From: Legionella cardiaca
GTDB lineage: Bacteria > Pseudomonadota > Gammaproteobacteria > Legionellales > Legionellaceae
DNA: 64,000 nt
Assembly: GCF_029026145.1 (NCBI RefSeq)
Contig: NZ_CP119078.1
Location: 1,735,036 to 1,799,035 of the forward strand
Direction: 5' to 3'
Part shown: one piece after another, positions 45,727 through 55,500 of the stretch
Layout of the letters: each line of letters opens with the position of its first letter
Position numbering within the stretch: position 1 is the stretch's first letter
The notes under the pieces: model-generated
Database searches by the model: none
The model's input: only the letters and a program-made list of their open reading frames with translations
What the model was told of the DNA's origin: nothing
Translations under genes and position numbers: made by a program

Positions 45727-47124
45727 CTAAGCGCGTGCAGGTCGCGTGAGGCCATATTTGCGCATTTTTTCAACTAAAGTAGTGCGGCGCATGTTTAGAT
45801 AATTAGCTGCATGTGCCACTACCCAATCGGATTCATTTAAAGCCTGGCTAATAAGTGCAAGTTCCGTCTTTACCAGATGCTCTTTAAGATCAATACCATC
45901 CCCAATCGCAGAGTCAGGACTCAACATTTCTAATAGCGTTTCTCTTTCATTATTCAAAACGCCTTGATTTAATTTGCTATCTTTCCTAAATCGCCTTGGT
46001 AAATCATCGAAGCCAATGATACCGTTAGGGAATAATATTGATAGACGTTCGACAAGATTCGCTAACTCTCTTACATTTCCAGGCCAATTATAACGGCTCA
46101 ATGCCTCAAGTGCAGTAGGCATCAATCGCACTCCAGGTCTGTTTTCACCCTCAATACGCGAAACAAGTTCATTAAGCAATAAAGGTAAATCCTCGCGTCT
46201 TGCCCGCAATGGAGGCATATCAATAGGAAAAACGTTTAAACGATAAAATAAGTCTTCACGAAATTTGCCTTCACTGATGGCTTCTTCAAGATTACGGTGA
46301 GTCGCAGCAATAATTCTGACATTCACATCAATACTTTTATTACTTCCTACTCGCTCAAAGCATCGCTCTTGTAATACTCGTAGCAATTTAACTTGCATTG
46401 CTAAAGGCATGTCACCGATTTCATCAAGAAATAGAGTTCCGCCATTTGCCAATTCAAATCGACCCTGGCGAGAAGTAATAGCTCCGGTAAACGCCCCCTT
46501 CTCATGCCCAAACAACTCACTCTCAAGTAATTCCGCTGGAATAGCACCACAATTGATTGGGATAAAAGGCTTATTATGTCGTGACGAAAAAGCATGTATA
46601 TTACGAGCGACTACTTCCTTACCCGTTCCTGATTCACCAAGAATAAGCACACTCGCCTCTGTATCTGCTACTTGAGCAATCAATTTACGCACCTGTCGTA
46701 TAGACTCACTATTTCCCACCAAACTACGAAACAGCGGTGTGCGTTTTTTACTATTTATCTCAGCAAGTGCCGTTTCATTTGCAATTTGACATTTGTGAAG
46801 TGCTTCCAACATTTGGGCATAAGTAAAAGGGAAACAAAGATTCGCTAAAACATTATTTACTGGATAATGCGTCTCAGAAGAATCTATAAGAATAATCGGC
46901 AATTGAGGTACTAATGCGCGGAAATCAGTAAGAAACTCAAGTGTTTCTTCTTCAGATTCTTGCGCACCAATTAAAATTAATTGTGCATTTTTATAAGAAA
47001 AAGTTCGCCAATTAGTCGTATTAGCCAGAACGCAGGTTTCGCCCACAAAATTTAAAATGGTACTGAGCTTATGAGAACGTTCATCGTTATCATCAATAAC
47101 GAAAAGAGTTTTTTTAGAACTCAT
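45727..47124 (-). CDS. fleQ: Flagellar sigma-54 regulator FleQ
   Basis: A 465-residue enhancer-binding protein. Residues 1-125 form a receiver-like domain, but the phospho-acceptor Asp region reads LILIGAQE, with no Asp at the usual place, as in Pseudomonas FleQ. The AAA+ domain has Walker A GESGTGKE, the sigma-54-contact loop GAFTGA and DEIGDMPLAMQVKLLRVLQE. A C-terminal Fis-type helix-turn-helix ends the protein (AANYLNMRRTTLVEKMRKYG). FleQ controls flagellar genes and, in Pseudomonas, responds to cyclic-di-GMP and FleN. In Legionella it is the top flagellar regulator. Monocistronic. Confidence 0.94.
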   Translation of the reverse strand: MSSKKTLFVIDDNDERSHKLSTILNFVGETCVLANTTNWRTFSYKNAQLILIGAQESEEETLEFLTDFRALVPQLPIILIDSSETHYPVNNVLANLCFPFTYAQMLEALHKCQIANETALAEINSKKRTPLFRSLVGNSESIRQVRKLIAQVADTEASVLILGESGTGKEVVARNIHAFSSRHNKPFIPINCGAIPAELLESELFGHEKGAFTGAITSRQGRFELANGGTLFLDEIGDMPLAMQVKLLRVLQERCFERVGSNKSIDVNVRIIAATHRNLEEAISEGKFREDLFYRLNVFPIDMPPLRARREDLPLLLNELVSRIEGENRPGVRLMPTALEALSRYNWPGNVRELANLVERLSILFPNGIIGFDDLPRRFRKDSKLNQGVLNNERETLLEMLSPDSAIGDGIDLKEHLVKTELALISQALNESDWVVAHAANYLNMRRTTLVEKMRKYGLTRPARA

Positions 47125-47238
47125 AGCTCTATCCCTACATCCACCGTACCTACAATTGAGTATTGGTTATCAATTGATACCCTGTCAAATAAATGACGAT
47201 CTTTTTTACTAGTGTCATAAATCATTAAAAGCTAGTCC

Positions 47239-47829
47239 TTAGCGATAACAATCGATGTAGCTAAAAGCATTACATAACATCCCAAAGCACAATTTTTGAT
47301 TACCTATAGCCTCGGTGGCGGCAATGTGCTTTTGAATGGCAAATCTACGAACATCGATATAGCCCAGGCGACGGCAAAAGGAAAAAGCGGCTCTACGTCC
47401 ACAACCCTGACGGCCGTCATAGCACCAATCAACACGATAATTGTTAAAACGAGGATACACAAAGCGTCTTAGGCGATAATGATAAGCTCGAGGAGGTTTA
47501 TGAGCCATGTTAGATACACAACGAATGGTTTTAAATCCATTACAACGCCAACCTTTACATTTTGCTTTGCAAAATAAGAAATGGGTTAAACCCACATTAT
47601 TGTCAATAATCTGTTGATCTGCACGCTCATATCCCATAAGTCTGCAATAACGGGTTGCTACTGCCAACCCGCATTCTCTGCCATCAAACATGCAATAATT
47701 TAAACGTTCACCATGGTATTTGGGCATCCAAAAATTTCTATAATAATCATCACTGCGAGCGGCCATGCTCATATTGCTAAAAAGCAAGCCGATTAATAGT
47801 CCCGCAACCATTCGTGAAAAAAAAGTCAT
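47239..47829 (-). CDS. Exported Cys-rich protein with tandem-duplicated domain
   Basis: A 196-residue protein with a signal peptide (1-23, ending MSMA). The mature part holds two copies of a Cys-rich module: residues about 44-105 (CMFDGRECGLAVATRYCRLMGY, split by further Cys and ending FKTIRC) and 130-195 (WCYDGRQGCGRRAAFSFCRRLGY, ending FSYIDC). Each copy has about six Cys in similar spacing, so disulfide-bonded twins are likely. Copies share only some identity, so the duplication is old. No catalytic motif is seen. It lies between fleQ and the type I secretion genes. Confidence 0.68.
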   Translation of the reverse strand: MTFFSRMVAGLLIGLLFSNMSMAARSDDYYRNFWMPKYHGERLNYCMFDGRECGLAVATRYCRLMGYERADQQIIDNNVGLTHFLFCKAKCKGWRCNGFKTIRCVSNMAHKPPRAYHYRLRRFVYPRFNNYRVDWCYDGRQGCGRRAAFSFCRRLGYIDVRRFAIQKHIAATEAIGNQKLCFGMLCNAFSYIDCYR

Positions 47830-47914
47830 TATTACAATCCGTTAGCAGCATTTATGACATGTTAGCCTATGACCGTCAGCAAAAAAAGAGGAAAAACGAA
47901 CCTTTGATATTTTT

Positions 47915-47942
47915 TTGACAGTGTTGAGAATACGCTTATTAG
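47915..47942 (+). promoter_or_regulatory. Possible promoter of the type I secretion genes
   Basis: TTGACA (47915-47920) with TATTAG (47937-47942), 16-bp spacer, is the best sigma-70-like pair upstream of the ABC transporter gene, whose ATG is 145 bp away. The -10 is weak, so this is tentative. Confidence 0.35.
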
Positions 47943-48086
47943 AATTGGTCACATAATTAAATCTGATATCGCTTAACGTAATTCAAAGTGGTCTCTTTAG
48001 AGAATTACAGAAAATTGATCATTTGCTGTGAAGATTATTAATCCTTGAACTATAGTTAATTACATGTTGTTTTTGATTAATTTTTA

Positions 48087-49808
48087 ATGACGCAGAAAAA
48101 AAACCAAGGGCTGCTGCAAGAGGCATTCCAGGCAAGTAAAAGTGCATACCTCTATGTTGCCTTTTTTAGTCTTTTCATCAATGTCCTGATGCTGACTGTT
48201 CCTCTCTATATGATGCAGATTTTTGATCGTGTTTTAGCCAGTCACAGTTATGAAACACTCATTTATTTAACAATAATAGCCATTCTCGCGTTATTAGTTC
48301 TTAGCCTTTTAGATACCGTGCGCACACATATTCTGATTCATATCAGTACATGGTTTGATAGAAAAATAAGTCCAGTAGCCTTAGCGATGAGCCCAGATCA
48401 ACTGTTACAAGGCAACCGCTATTCCGAGCAGGTTTTACGTGATATCGGAACGCTGCGTCAATTTTTGGGTGGGAGCGCTATTTTAACTTTTTTTGATGCA
48501 CCATGGATCCCAATTTATATCCTTGTTATTTTTTTGATACACCCGCTTCTTGGCATTATTTCGATAATCGGCGCCATTGCCCTTTTTGCATTTGCCTTAC
48601 TAAATGAGTTTTCTACTCAAAAAGTACTAGAAAAAGCAAATGATATAGCCATCAGTAATAATATTGAAACAACAGCAACTTTACGCAATGCTGAAGTCAT
48701 TCAAGCTATGGGAATGACTAATTCTCTAGTCAATAATTGGTTTTCAAATAATGAAAAAGTCCTTTTATTCCAAACCAAATCCAGTCAAGTATCAGGCAAT
48801 ATCTTATCATTAAGTAAATTTTTCCGTCTTAGCTTACAAGTTATTATCCTTGGAGTAGGTGCCTACCTTGTTCTTACCAATAAAATTACTTCCGGTATGA
48901 TGATTGCTGGTTCTCTTCTAATGTCTCGCGCACTCGCTCCTGTTGAGCAAGCTATAGGAGCCTGGAAACAATTTCAAAATTTCAAGCAAGCAAAAAAACG
49001 TATTGACCCTCATCTTATGTTTGTTTCAGGAAGAGTATCAGGCCTTAAGTTACCACAACCAAAAGGAAATGTTTCAATCGAAAATCTTTATTATGCTCCC
49101 CCTAACTCCCAAAAATTCATCATTTCTAGTCTTAACTATCGAATTAAACAGGGAGAAATGGTAGCTCTTATTGGTGCCTCTGCTGCGGGAAAATCGACCT
49201 TAGCACGCCTAATTGTTGGAATTTTAAAGCCTAATTCAGGAGCAGTCAGACTAGACAGCGCCGATGTTTATCAATGGGAGCGTGATGACTTTGGCAGGCA
49301 TGTTGGGTATTTGCCCCAAGACATCGAGTTATTCGCCGGGACAGTAAAAGATAACATTGCTCGCCTGGGTGAAGCAGATGATGCCGCCGTTATTAAAGCA
49401 GCCCAGCTTGCCGGATGTCATGACATGATTCTTCGTCTTCCGCATGGCTATAATACAATGGTCTTACGCGAAAGCTTTAATTTATCTGGCGGACAACGCC
49501 AACGTATTGCTTTAGCCAGAGCACTCTATAATGATCCTCAATTAATAGTACTTGACGAACCTAACTCTAATCTTGATAGCGAAGGTGAAGTTGCACTGAG
49601 TAAAGCACTCGAAAATTTGAAAGCGAAAGGAATTACTACTCTTATTATTGCCCATCGTCCCAGCATCATTCACTTTGTCGATACCATTATTGTTCTTAAC
49701 GAAGGAAAAATTCAATTTGCAGGTCCAAGAGATAAAATTTTAAGCAAATTAAGAGAGCTTAATGTGATTACTAATCCCAAAAAGCAAGAAGGGATAGGCA
49801 ATGGATAA
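48087..49808 (+). CDS. Type I secretion ABC transporter (PrtD-like)
   Basis: A 573-residue half-transporter with an N-terminal six-helix membrane domain (to about 310) and a C-terminal ATPase domain. The ATPase has Walker A GASAAGKST, Q-loop YLPQDIELF, signature LSGGQRQRIALARAL and Walker B LIVLDEPNSNLD. The size and lack of a C39 peptidase domain place it with PrtD/HasD-type transporters that export proteins from cytoplasm to outside through a TolC-like partner. The stop overlaps the MFP gene by 8 bp. The ATG lacks a strong ribosome binding site. No exported substrate is visible in the window. Confidence 0.9.
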   Translation: MTQKKNQGLLQEAFQASKSAYLYVAFFSLFINVLMLTVPLYMMQIFDRVLASHSYETLIYLTIIAILALLVLSLLDTVRTHILIHISTWFDRKISPVALAMSPDQLLQGNRYSEQVLRDIGTLRQFLGGSAILTFFDAPWIPIYILVIFLIHPLLGIISIIGAIALFAFALLNEFSTQKVLEKANDIAISNNIETTATLRNAEVIQAMGMTNSLVNNWFSNNEKVLLFQTKSSQVSGNILSLSKFFRLSLQVIILGVGAYLVLTNKITSGMMIAGSLLMSRALAPVEQAIGAWKQFQNFKQAKKRIDPHLMFVSGRVSGLKLPQPKGNVSIENLYYAPPNSQKFIISSLNYRIKQGEMVALIGASAAGKSTLARLIVGILKPNSGAVRLDSADVYQWERDDFGRHVGYLPQDIELFAGTVKDNIARLGEADDAAVIKAAQLAGCHDMILRLPHGYNTMVLRESFNLSGGQRQRIALARALYNDPQLIVLDEPNSNLDSEGEVALSKALENLKAKGITTLIIAHRPSIIHFVDTIIVLNEGKIQFAGPRDKILSKLRELNVITNPKKQEGIGNG

Positions 49809-51123
49809 GTCTGTCAATCAATTACCAGGCACGTCAGAAAAACCGATAATAAGAACGCCTGTTCTAATCGGCTTTGGAATTTTATTTCTTTTTATAGGCG
49901 GATTTTTTCTCTGGTCCATACTATTTCCCTTAGACTCTGCAGCCGTCGCGGAAGGAAAATTTATCGTTGAGTATGAACACAAGACTATTCAACACATGGA
50001 AGGGGGAATTATCGATAAAATATATATTTCTGAAGGTTCTGTGGTTCAAAAAAATACTCCTCTTATAAAGCTGGATGACACACAAGCCAAAGCTTCCTTG
50101 CAATTACTCCAAGGTCAGGTTTGGGAAAGTTTGGCAGCAGAAGCACGTATTTTTGCAGAATTAAACAATAAATCTGAAGTAGTTTTCCCAAATGAATTAC
50201 TTAAAATGGCCAACGATCCCAAAGCAAAAAAGATCATTACAGGTCAAGAGAATTTGTTTATAGCCAATGTTAATAGCTACGAAGGTCAAAATCAGGTATT
50301 ACAACAACGTATTGACGAGCTCAATCAGGAAATAACCAGTATTAAAGCGCAAGTAGATTCTGAAACTGAACAGCTAAAATTAATCAATGAGGAGATTACT
50401 GCCGTGGCTTATCTAGAGGCACGTAAATTGGTTGATCGCCCACGCTTATTAGCTTTAAAACGAGAAGCCGCAAGGCTTAATGGTAATCGTGGTGAACACC
50501 TTGGACAAATTGCCAAAGCACATCAATCCATTGGAGAAACTAAATCACAAATCTATACTCTCACAGAAACTCGACGCAAAGAATTATTACAAGAGTTACG
50601 AGAAACGCAACAGAAATTAGCCGATTTACTCGAAAAGTTAAAATCTGCTGAAGACATTTTAAAAAGAACCCTCATTCTTGCCCCGCAAGCCGGTACTGTC
50701 ATTGGCTTAAAAAAACATACCATTGGCGGCGTAATAACTCCAGGTCAGGATATTCTCGATATCATTCCTTCTGGCGATAAATTAATCATAGAAGCTGAAA
50801 TTAACCCGATAGATATCAATATCGTTAAACCAGGATTAATAGCCAAAATTCATTTAACCGCATATAAACAAAGAAATACACCAACTCTTGAGGGTACAGT
50901 TACCAATATTTCTGCTGATATTTTTGAAGATCAGGTCACAAAGAAAGAGTTTTATAAAGCTCGTATTTCTTTAAATAGCCAGGAATTAGCCAACTACCCT
51001 CATATTCATCTCTATCCTGGAATGCCAGTGCAAGTCATGATCATTACTGAAAAAAGAACCGCGTTTGATTACTTAATAACCCCTCTCACAGAGAGTTTCC
51101 GCAATGCCTTTCATGAAGAATAA
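49801..51123 (+). CDS. Type I secretion membrane fusion protein (HlyD/PrtE family)
   Basis: A 440-residue HlyD-type adaptor. One N-terminal helix (27-46, LIGFGILFLFIGGFFLWSIL) anchors it in the inner membrane. A lipoyl half-motif follows (EGKFIVEYEHKTIQHMEGGI), then a long coiled coil (about 140-290, for example LAELLEKL-type heptads) and a second lipoyl/beta-barrel region (LAPQAGTVIGLKKHTIGG). It bridges the ABC transporter to an outer-membrane TolC-like channel encoded elsewhere. It overlaps the ABC gene by 8 bp, so the two are cotranslated. Confidence 0.93.
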   Translation: MDKSVNQLPGTSEKPIIRTPVLIGFGILFLFIGGFFLWSILFPLDSAAVAEGKFIVEYEHKTIQHMEGGIIDKIYISEGSVVQKNTPLIKLDDTQAKASLQLLQGQVWESLAAEARIFAELNNKSEVVFPNELLKMANDPKAKKIITGQENLFIANVNSYEGQNQVLQQRIDELNQEITSIKAQVDSETEQLKLINEEITAVAYLEARKLVDRPRLLALKREAARLNGNRGEHLGQIAKAHQSIGETKSQIYTLTETRRKELLQELRETQQKLADLLEKLKSAEDILKRTLILAPQAGTVIGLKKHTIGGVITPGQDILDIIPSGDKLIIEAEINPIDINIVKPGLIAKIHLTAYKQRNTPTLEGTVTNISADIFEDQVTKKEFYKARISLNSQELANYPHIHLYPGMPVQVMIITEKRTAFDYLITPLTESFRNAFHEE

Positions 51124-51291
51124 TATCGTTGCATTGATATTTCAGCTTTTAAAATATTAATTTCTCTTCTGTGTAATTTGTATTAGACAAGTATGGTCTC
51201 TCCACGAAAATGTATCAAACTAGCTCGCTTACCGGATTACTGTTTCAAGAGCCATTTTTAATCTATCAGTGTCATGACAATATCAACTGAT

Positions 51292-51319
51292 CAAACATTG
51301 ACCTAATATACAATGTTTG
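51292..51319. promoter_or_regulatory. Operator-like perfect inverted repeat
   Basis: CAAACATTG and CAATGTTTG form a perfect 9-bp inverted repeat with a 10-bp spacer, 40 bp before the start codon at 51359. A TTGACC element overlaps it. The related half-site TGATCAAACATT also occurs in the promoter at 43706. Confidence 0.5.
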
Positions 51320-51358
51320 TTAGGCTACTACTTTTTTAGACAATAATGAGCATTAGAG

Positions 51359-52030
51359 ATGAACAACGCTTCAAAAGTTTTATTGATGTGTGAGGAACTT
51401 CAAGATATTAAGGAAAAAATTAAGTGCATTCTTAGGAAATTAGAACAAAAGGAAATTGAAAGCTCTGAAATTTTAGAAGAATACGATAAAAATCTTCTTG
51501 CTTATAAACAAATTGTTAATGAATTAGCTAAAGAGCCATTTAATATCAAAGAGATACCCCCTATCGAAATCATTTTAGAGGATGCACATAGGGTATTTAA
51601 TACTTCTGATAATGCATCTGCTCTGGCTGTTCGACGCTTATTTAGGCAGAACACCCAAAAATTAACGCAAATTAAGCGTGGTTATGGTCATTTTGGAAAT
51701 TTTGGTGACGGTAGAGCGTCTTCTTATAGAAGATTATATGAAATATCAATAGAAGGTCTAATTCCGCCTTACACACCTCTTGGATTATTACTAGTAATGG
51801 GAACGGCGATTGTACATGCAATTGATGCATTTATTACACATGTTAGGATTAAATATTATCAAAGACAAGCATTACCACTCATTGATCAACCTCAGACGGA
51901 ACAAAATTTACTGCTAGGATTCGCATTAAGTACAGGGAAAGCTTTTCATAATTTAAGTTTATTTAGCCAACCTAAAAATTTGCCAGAGCAAATTAAGGAA
52001 GAGGATCTAAAAATTATGAATTTTATATAA
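51359..52030 (+). CDS. Hypothetical helical protein, candidate effector
   Basis: A 223-residue protein without signal peptide. The first 60 residues are strongly amphipathic and Lys/Glu-rich (coiled-coil-like). A middle region (95-150) contains LFRQNTQKLTQIKRGYGHFGNFG and a hydrophobic stretch PYTPLGLLLVMGTAIVHAIDAF that may touch a membrane. The C-terminus ends IKEEDLKIMNFI, an acidic tail like the E-block of Dot/Icm substrates. No domain is recognised. An inverted repeat lies in its promoter. Effector status is inference from layout only. Confidence 0.55.
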   Translation: MNNASKVLLMCEELQDIKEKIKCILRKLEQKEIESSEILEEYDKNLLAYKQIVNELAKEPFNIKEIPPIEIILEDAHRVFNTSDNASALAVRRLFRQNTQKLTQIKRGYGHFGNFGDGRASSYRRLYEISIEGLIPPYTPLGLLLVMGTAIVHAIDAFITHVRIKYYQRQALPLIDQPQTEQNLLLGFALSTGKAFHNLSLFSQPKNLPEQIKEEDLKIMNFI

Positions 52031-52566
52031 GCAAAATAACCAAAAGCGTAATTACTCTGGATAGACAAGTTAGGTAAGCCTATAAGTCTAATACAATACT
52101 TATTGTACCTTCTGTGTCAATTTTGATTTGGAGTACCATATAGTTACTTATCATGATAAAAGTTTTTGTGCTCGCCAAGTGTTCACAAAAGGCGTTGCAA
52201 TGACTCCTACTCATTAGCTAGAAAAAAAACTCATAAACTATAATTAACAAAGTAACTCTTTTATCTTCTAGCCTGTCTAATTACTTAAACCAATTCCAAC
52301 TTTCAGCCTTACCCTATTTCCCTACTCCATCACAATTTTTTGGACTACCCAACCTTACTAGTATTGGATTCTCCCCATATAAAAATATTCTCTCACTCAT
52401 TCCTCAGCATCTCTACAATAATTTGGTATTGATCCCCGTCCTGATACGGTTGGAATTACTGGCAATCGCATACAAAATCAAGTTTTATCCGCAATCTATC
52501 GAATATTGATTTTGACATTGGAGAAGGCTTTATTTTTCAATGGCAATCAAAGGAGCTGTCCAATCA
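52031..52566. other. Intergenic region with decayed coding traces
   Basis: This 536-bp gap separates a candidate effector gene from dnaE. On the plus strand, a stretch without ATG from about 52275 to 52509 stays open for about 75 codons, and another frame around 52435-52530 reads PRPDTVGITGNRIQNQ and looks protein-like. Neither has a start or ribosome binding site, and frames change within 100 bp, so I read it as the remains of a gene. No RNA gene seen. Confidence 0.35.
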
Positions 52567-55500
52567 TTAGTAACTTAATGCGACTTTATCCTCACCGAGA
52601 AGGTCACTAAGAACCATCAGTAAATTATCGCTAGGGGTTACTCGCCATTGCGTTCCTAAATTCAGATTCGCCGTTGCCGTTGGACTTATGTAGCGAATTT
52701 GAACAACACATTCTCCTTGATGAGCTTTTAATATCGATTGCAAGGAAGTAATTCTTGCATTATCTGCAGACGTTAAATTGAGAGCGATACATTTGGCAAA
52801 CCGCGTTCGAGCTTCATCAATGCTATAAAGCTGGCTCGCTGTCATTTTAATCCCGCCACTATATTCATCAGGTGCAATCTCGCCTTCAACAACAAGCATT
52901 TGCCCCACTTGAACATCAGCCTGCTGTGCTTCATAAACCTCTGAGAAAACGACGATATCTAATTTACTAGAAGAATCTTCAACACCAATAATTGTTAATT
53001 TTTTACCACGCTTGGTCATAACACGTCGTAAAGAAGTCACCAGGCCACAAACACAAGCCTTTTTGGCCATGCCTGGATTAAGTCTGGCAATTAAGGTAAC
53101 AAAAGCCTTAAATTCCTGAGAATATTGACTGGCAGGATGTCCGGTAAGATAAAGACCTAAGGTTTCTTTTTCACTATTCAGGCGAATCATATCTGGCCAA
53201 GGTCTGCACTCTACATAGTCCTCTTCATTAGAAGAGTCATCCAATATAGAAAACAAATCGGTCTGCCCACTTGTCTGATTTTGATGTACCTTGTCAGCAA
53301 CCTTTAGTGCTTTATCGAGCGAAGCAAAAAGTACAGAACGCTCCTCTCCCCAACAATCCATCGCCCCACTTTTAATTAGAGCCTCTAAAACGCGCCGGTT
53401 AACCTTACGCAAATCCATTCTTTGACAAAAACTAAATAAGCCAGAATAAGGGCCGCCACTTGTGCGTTCATCAACGATGCAATTGATTGCCGACTCCCCT
53501 ACTCCTTTGATAGCTCCTAACCCATAAAGAATTGTTTTATCATCAGCTACTGTAAATTGGTAATGAGAATGATTGATTGTTGGAGGCAAAACCTTTATCT
53601 GCATTTGCATACACTCATCAATAAAGGTGACCACTTTCTCTGTATTATCCATATCAGAAGACATTACAGCAGCCATAAAAGCAGCTGGGTAATGTGCTTT
53701 CAACCAGGCGGTTTGATAGGCTACCAAAGCATAAGCTGCAGAATGTGATTTATTAAAGCCATAACCAGCAAACTTTTCCATTAAGTCAAAAATATGAGTG
53801 GCAACGTGCTCATCAACGCCACGCGCTGTAGCGCCTTCAGTAAAAATAGCTCGTTGCTTTGCCATTTCCTCCGGTTTTTTCTTACCCATTGCGCGGCGTA
53901 ATAAATCTGCGCCTCCTAAGGTATAATTCGCAAGGACCTGAGCAATTTGCATAACTTGCTCTTGATAAAGAATAACGCCATAAGTGGGTTTTAGAATGGG
54001 CTCCAAATCTGGATGAGGATATTCAACTTTGGCACGTCCATGTTTTCGATCGATAAAATCATCAACCATCCCCGACTGTAATGGACCAGGCCTAAAAAGA
54101 GCAACCAATGCAATGATGTCTTCAAAGCAATCTGGTTGTAATCGATGAATCAGCTCCTTCATACCACGAGATTCCAATTGGAAAACGGCGGTGGTTTGAC
54201 AGGCCATTAACAACTCAAAACTTTTTTTATCATCTGTCGGTATAAGGGAAATATCGACAGGCGTCTCACCCTGAGCAATCCGTTGTTTGTTAATAATAGC
54301 TAATGCCCAATCAATGATTGTCAATGTTCTTAAGCCTAGAAAGTCAAACTTTACCAAGCCTGCAGCCTCAACATCATCTTTATCAAATTGGCTCACTAAT
54401 TGTGTAGAGCCCTGTTCACAATAAATTGCTGTAAAATCAGTTAATTTTGAAGGGGCAATCACCACACCTCCGGCATGTTTCCCTGCGTTGCGTGTTATCC
54501 CTTCAAGTTTTAGAGCCAAATCGATTAACTCTTTTACCTCTTCTTCATCTTGATAACGTCGCTTTAACTCCTCTTCGTCTTCAAGCGCTTTATTTAAAGT
54601 CATCCCTATTTCAAAAGGAATTAATTTGGCTATTTTATCCACAAAACCATAAGGATGTCCTAAAACTCTTCCTACATCACGGACAACAGCTTTAGCTGCC
54701 ATTGTACCAAAGGTAATAATCTGGGAGACGCTTTGACGCCCATACTTTTCGGCAACATATTCAATAACCCTATCTCGTCCCTCCATACAGAAATCAATAT
54801 CAAAATCTGGCATGGAAACCCGCTCAGGATTTAGAAAACGCTCGAATAGTAATTCATATAGTAAAGGGTCCAAATCGGTAATTTTTAAAGCATATGCAAC
54901 TAAGGAACCAGCACCAGACCCCCTTCCTGGACCGACGGGGACACCATTTTGCTTCGCCCATTGAATAAAATCGGCAACAATTAGAAAGTACCCAGGGAAA
55001 CCCATCGTATTAATTACGTCTAACTCAATTTGTAATCTTTTATCGTAAGGAGGGCGTAAATTCTCTATTGCTTCGGGCGGCTGATTGCGAAAAATCTGTT
55101 TTAAACGCTCTTCCAAACCTTGCTTTGATAATTCCGATAAATAATTCTCTACTGTTGATCCTTCTGGAATAGGAAAATTTGGTAAATAGTTATTACCTAA
55201 GTCCAACTTGACAGTACAGCGCTTGGAAATTTCAACGGTATTTTCAAGCGCCTGGGGCAAATCCTTGAACAACTCAACCATTTCATCTGCAGAGCGAAGG
55301 TATTGCTGCGCACTATATTGTTGGTTTCGTCGTGGATCGGCTAAAGTATAGCCGTCATGGATACACACCCGCGCCTCATGGGCTTCATAATCCTCTTCCT
55401 GCAGAAAACGAACATCATTTGTAGCGACTAAGGGTAAATTTAATTCTTCAGCAAGACGAACTACACGTTCATTGTATTCAATCTCATCTTCTCGCCCCGT

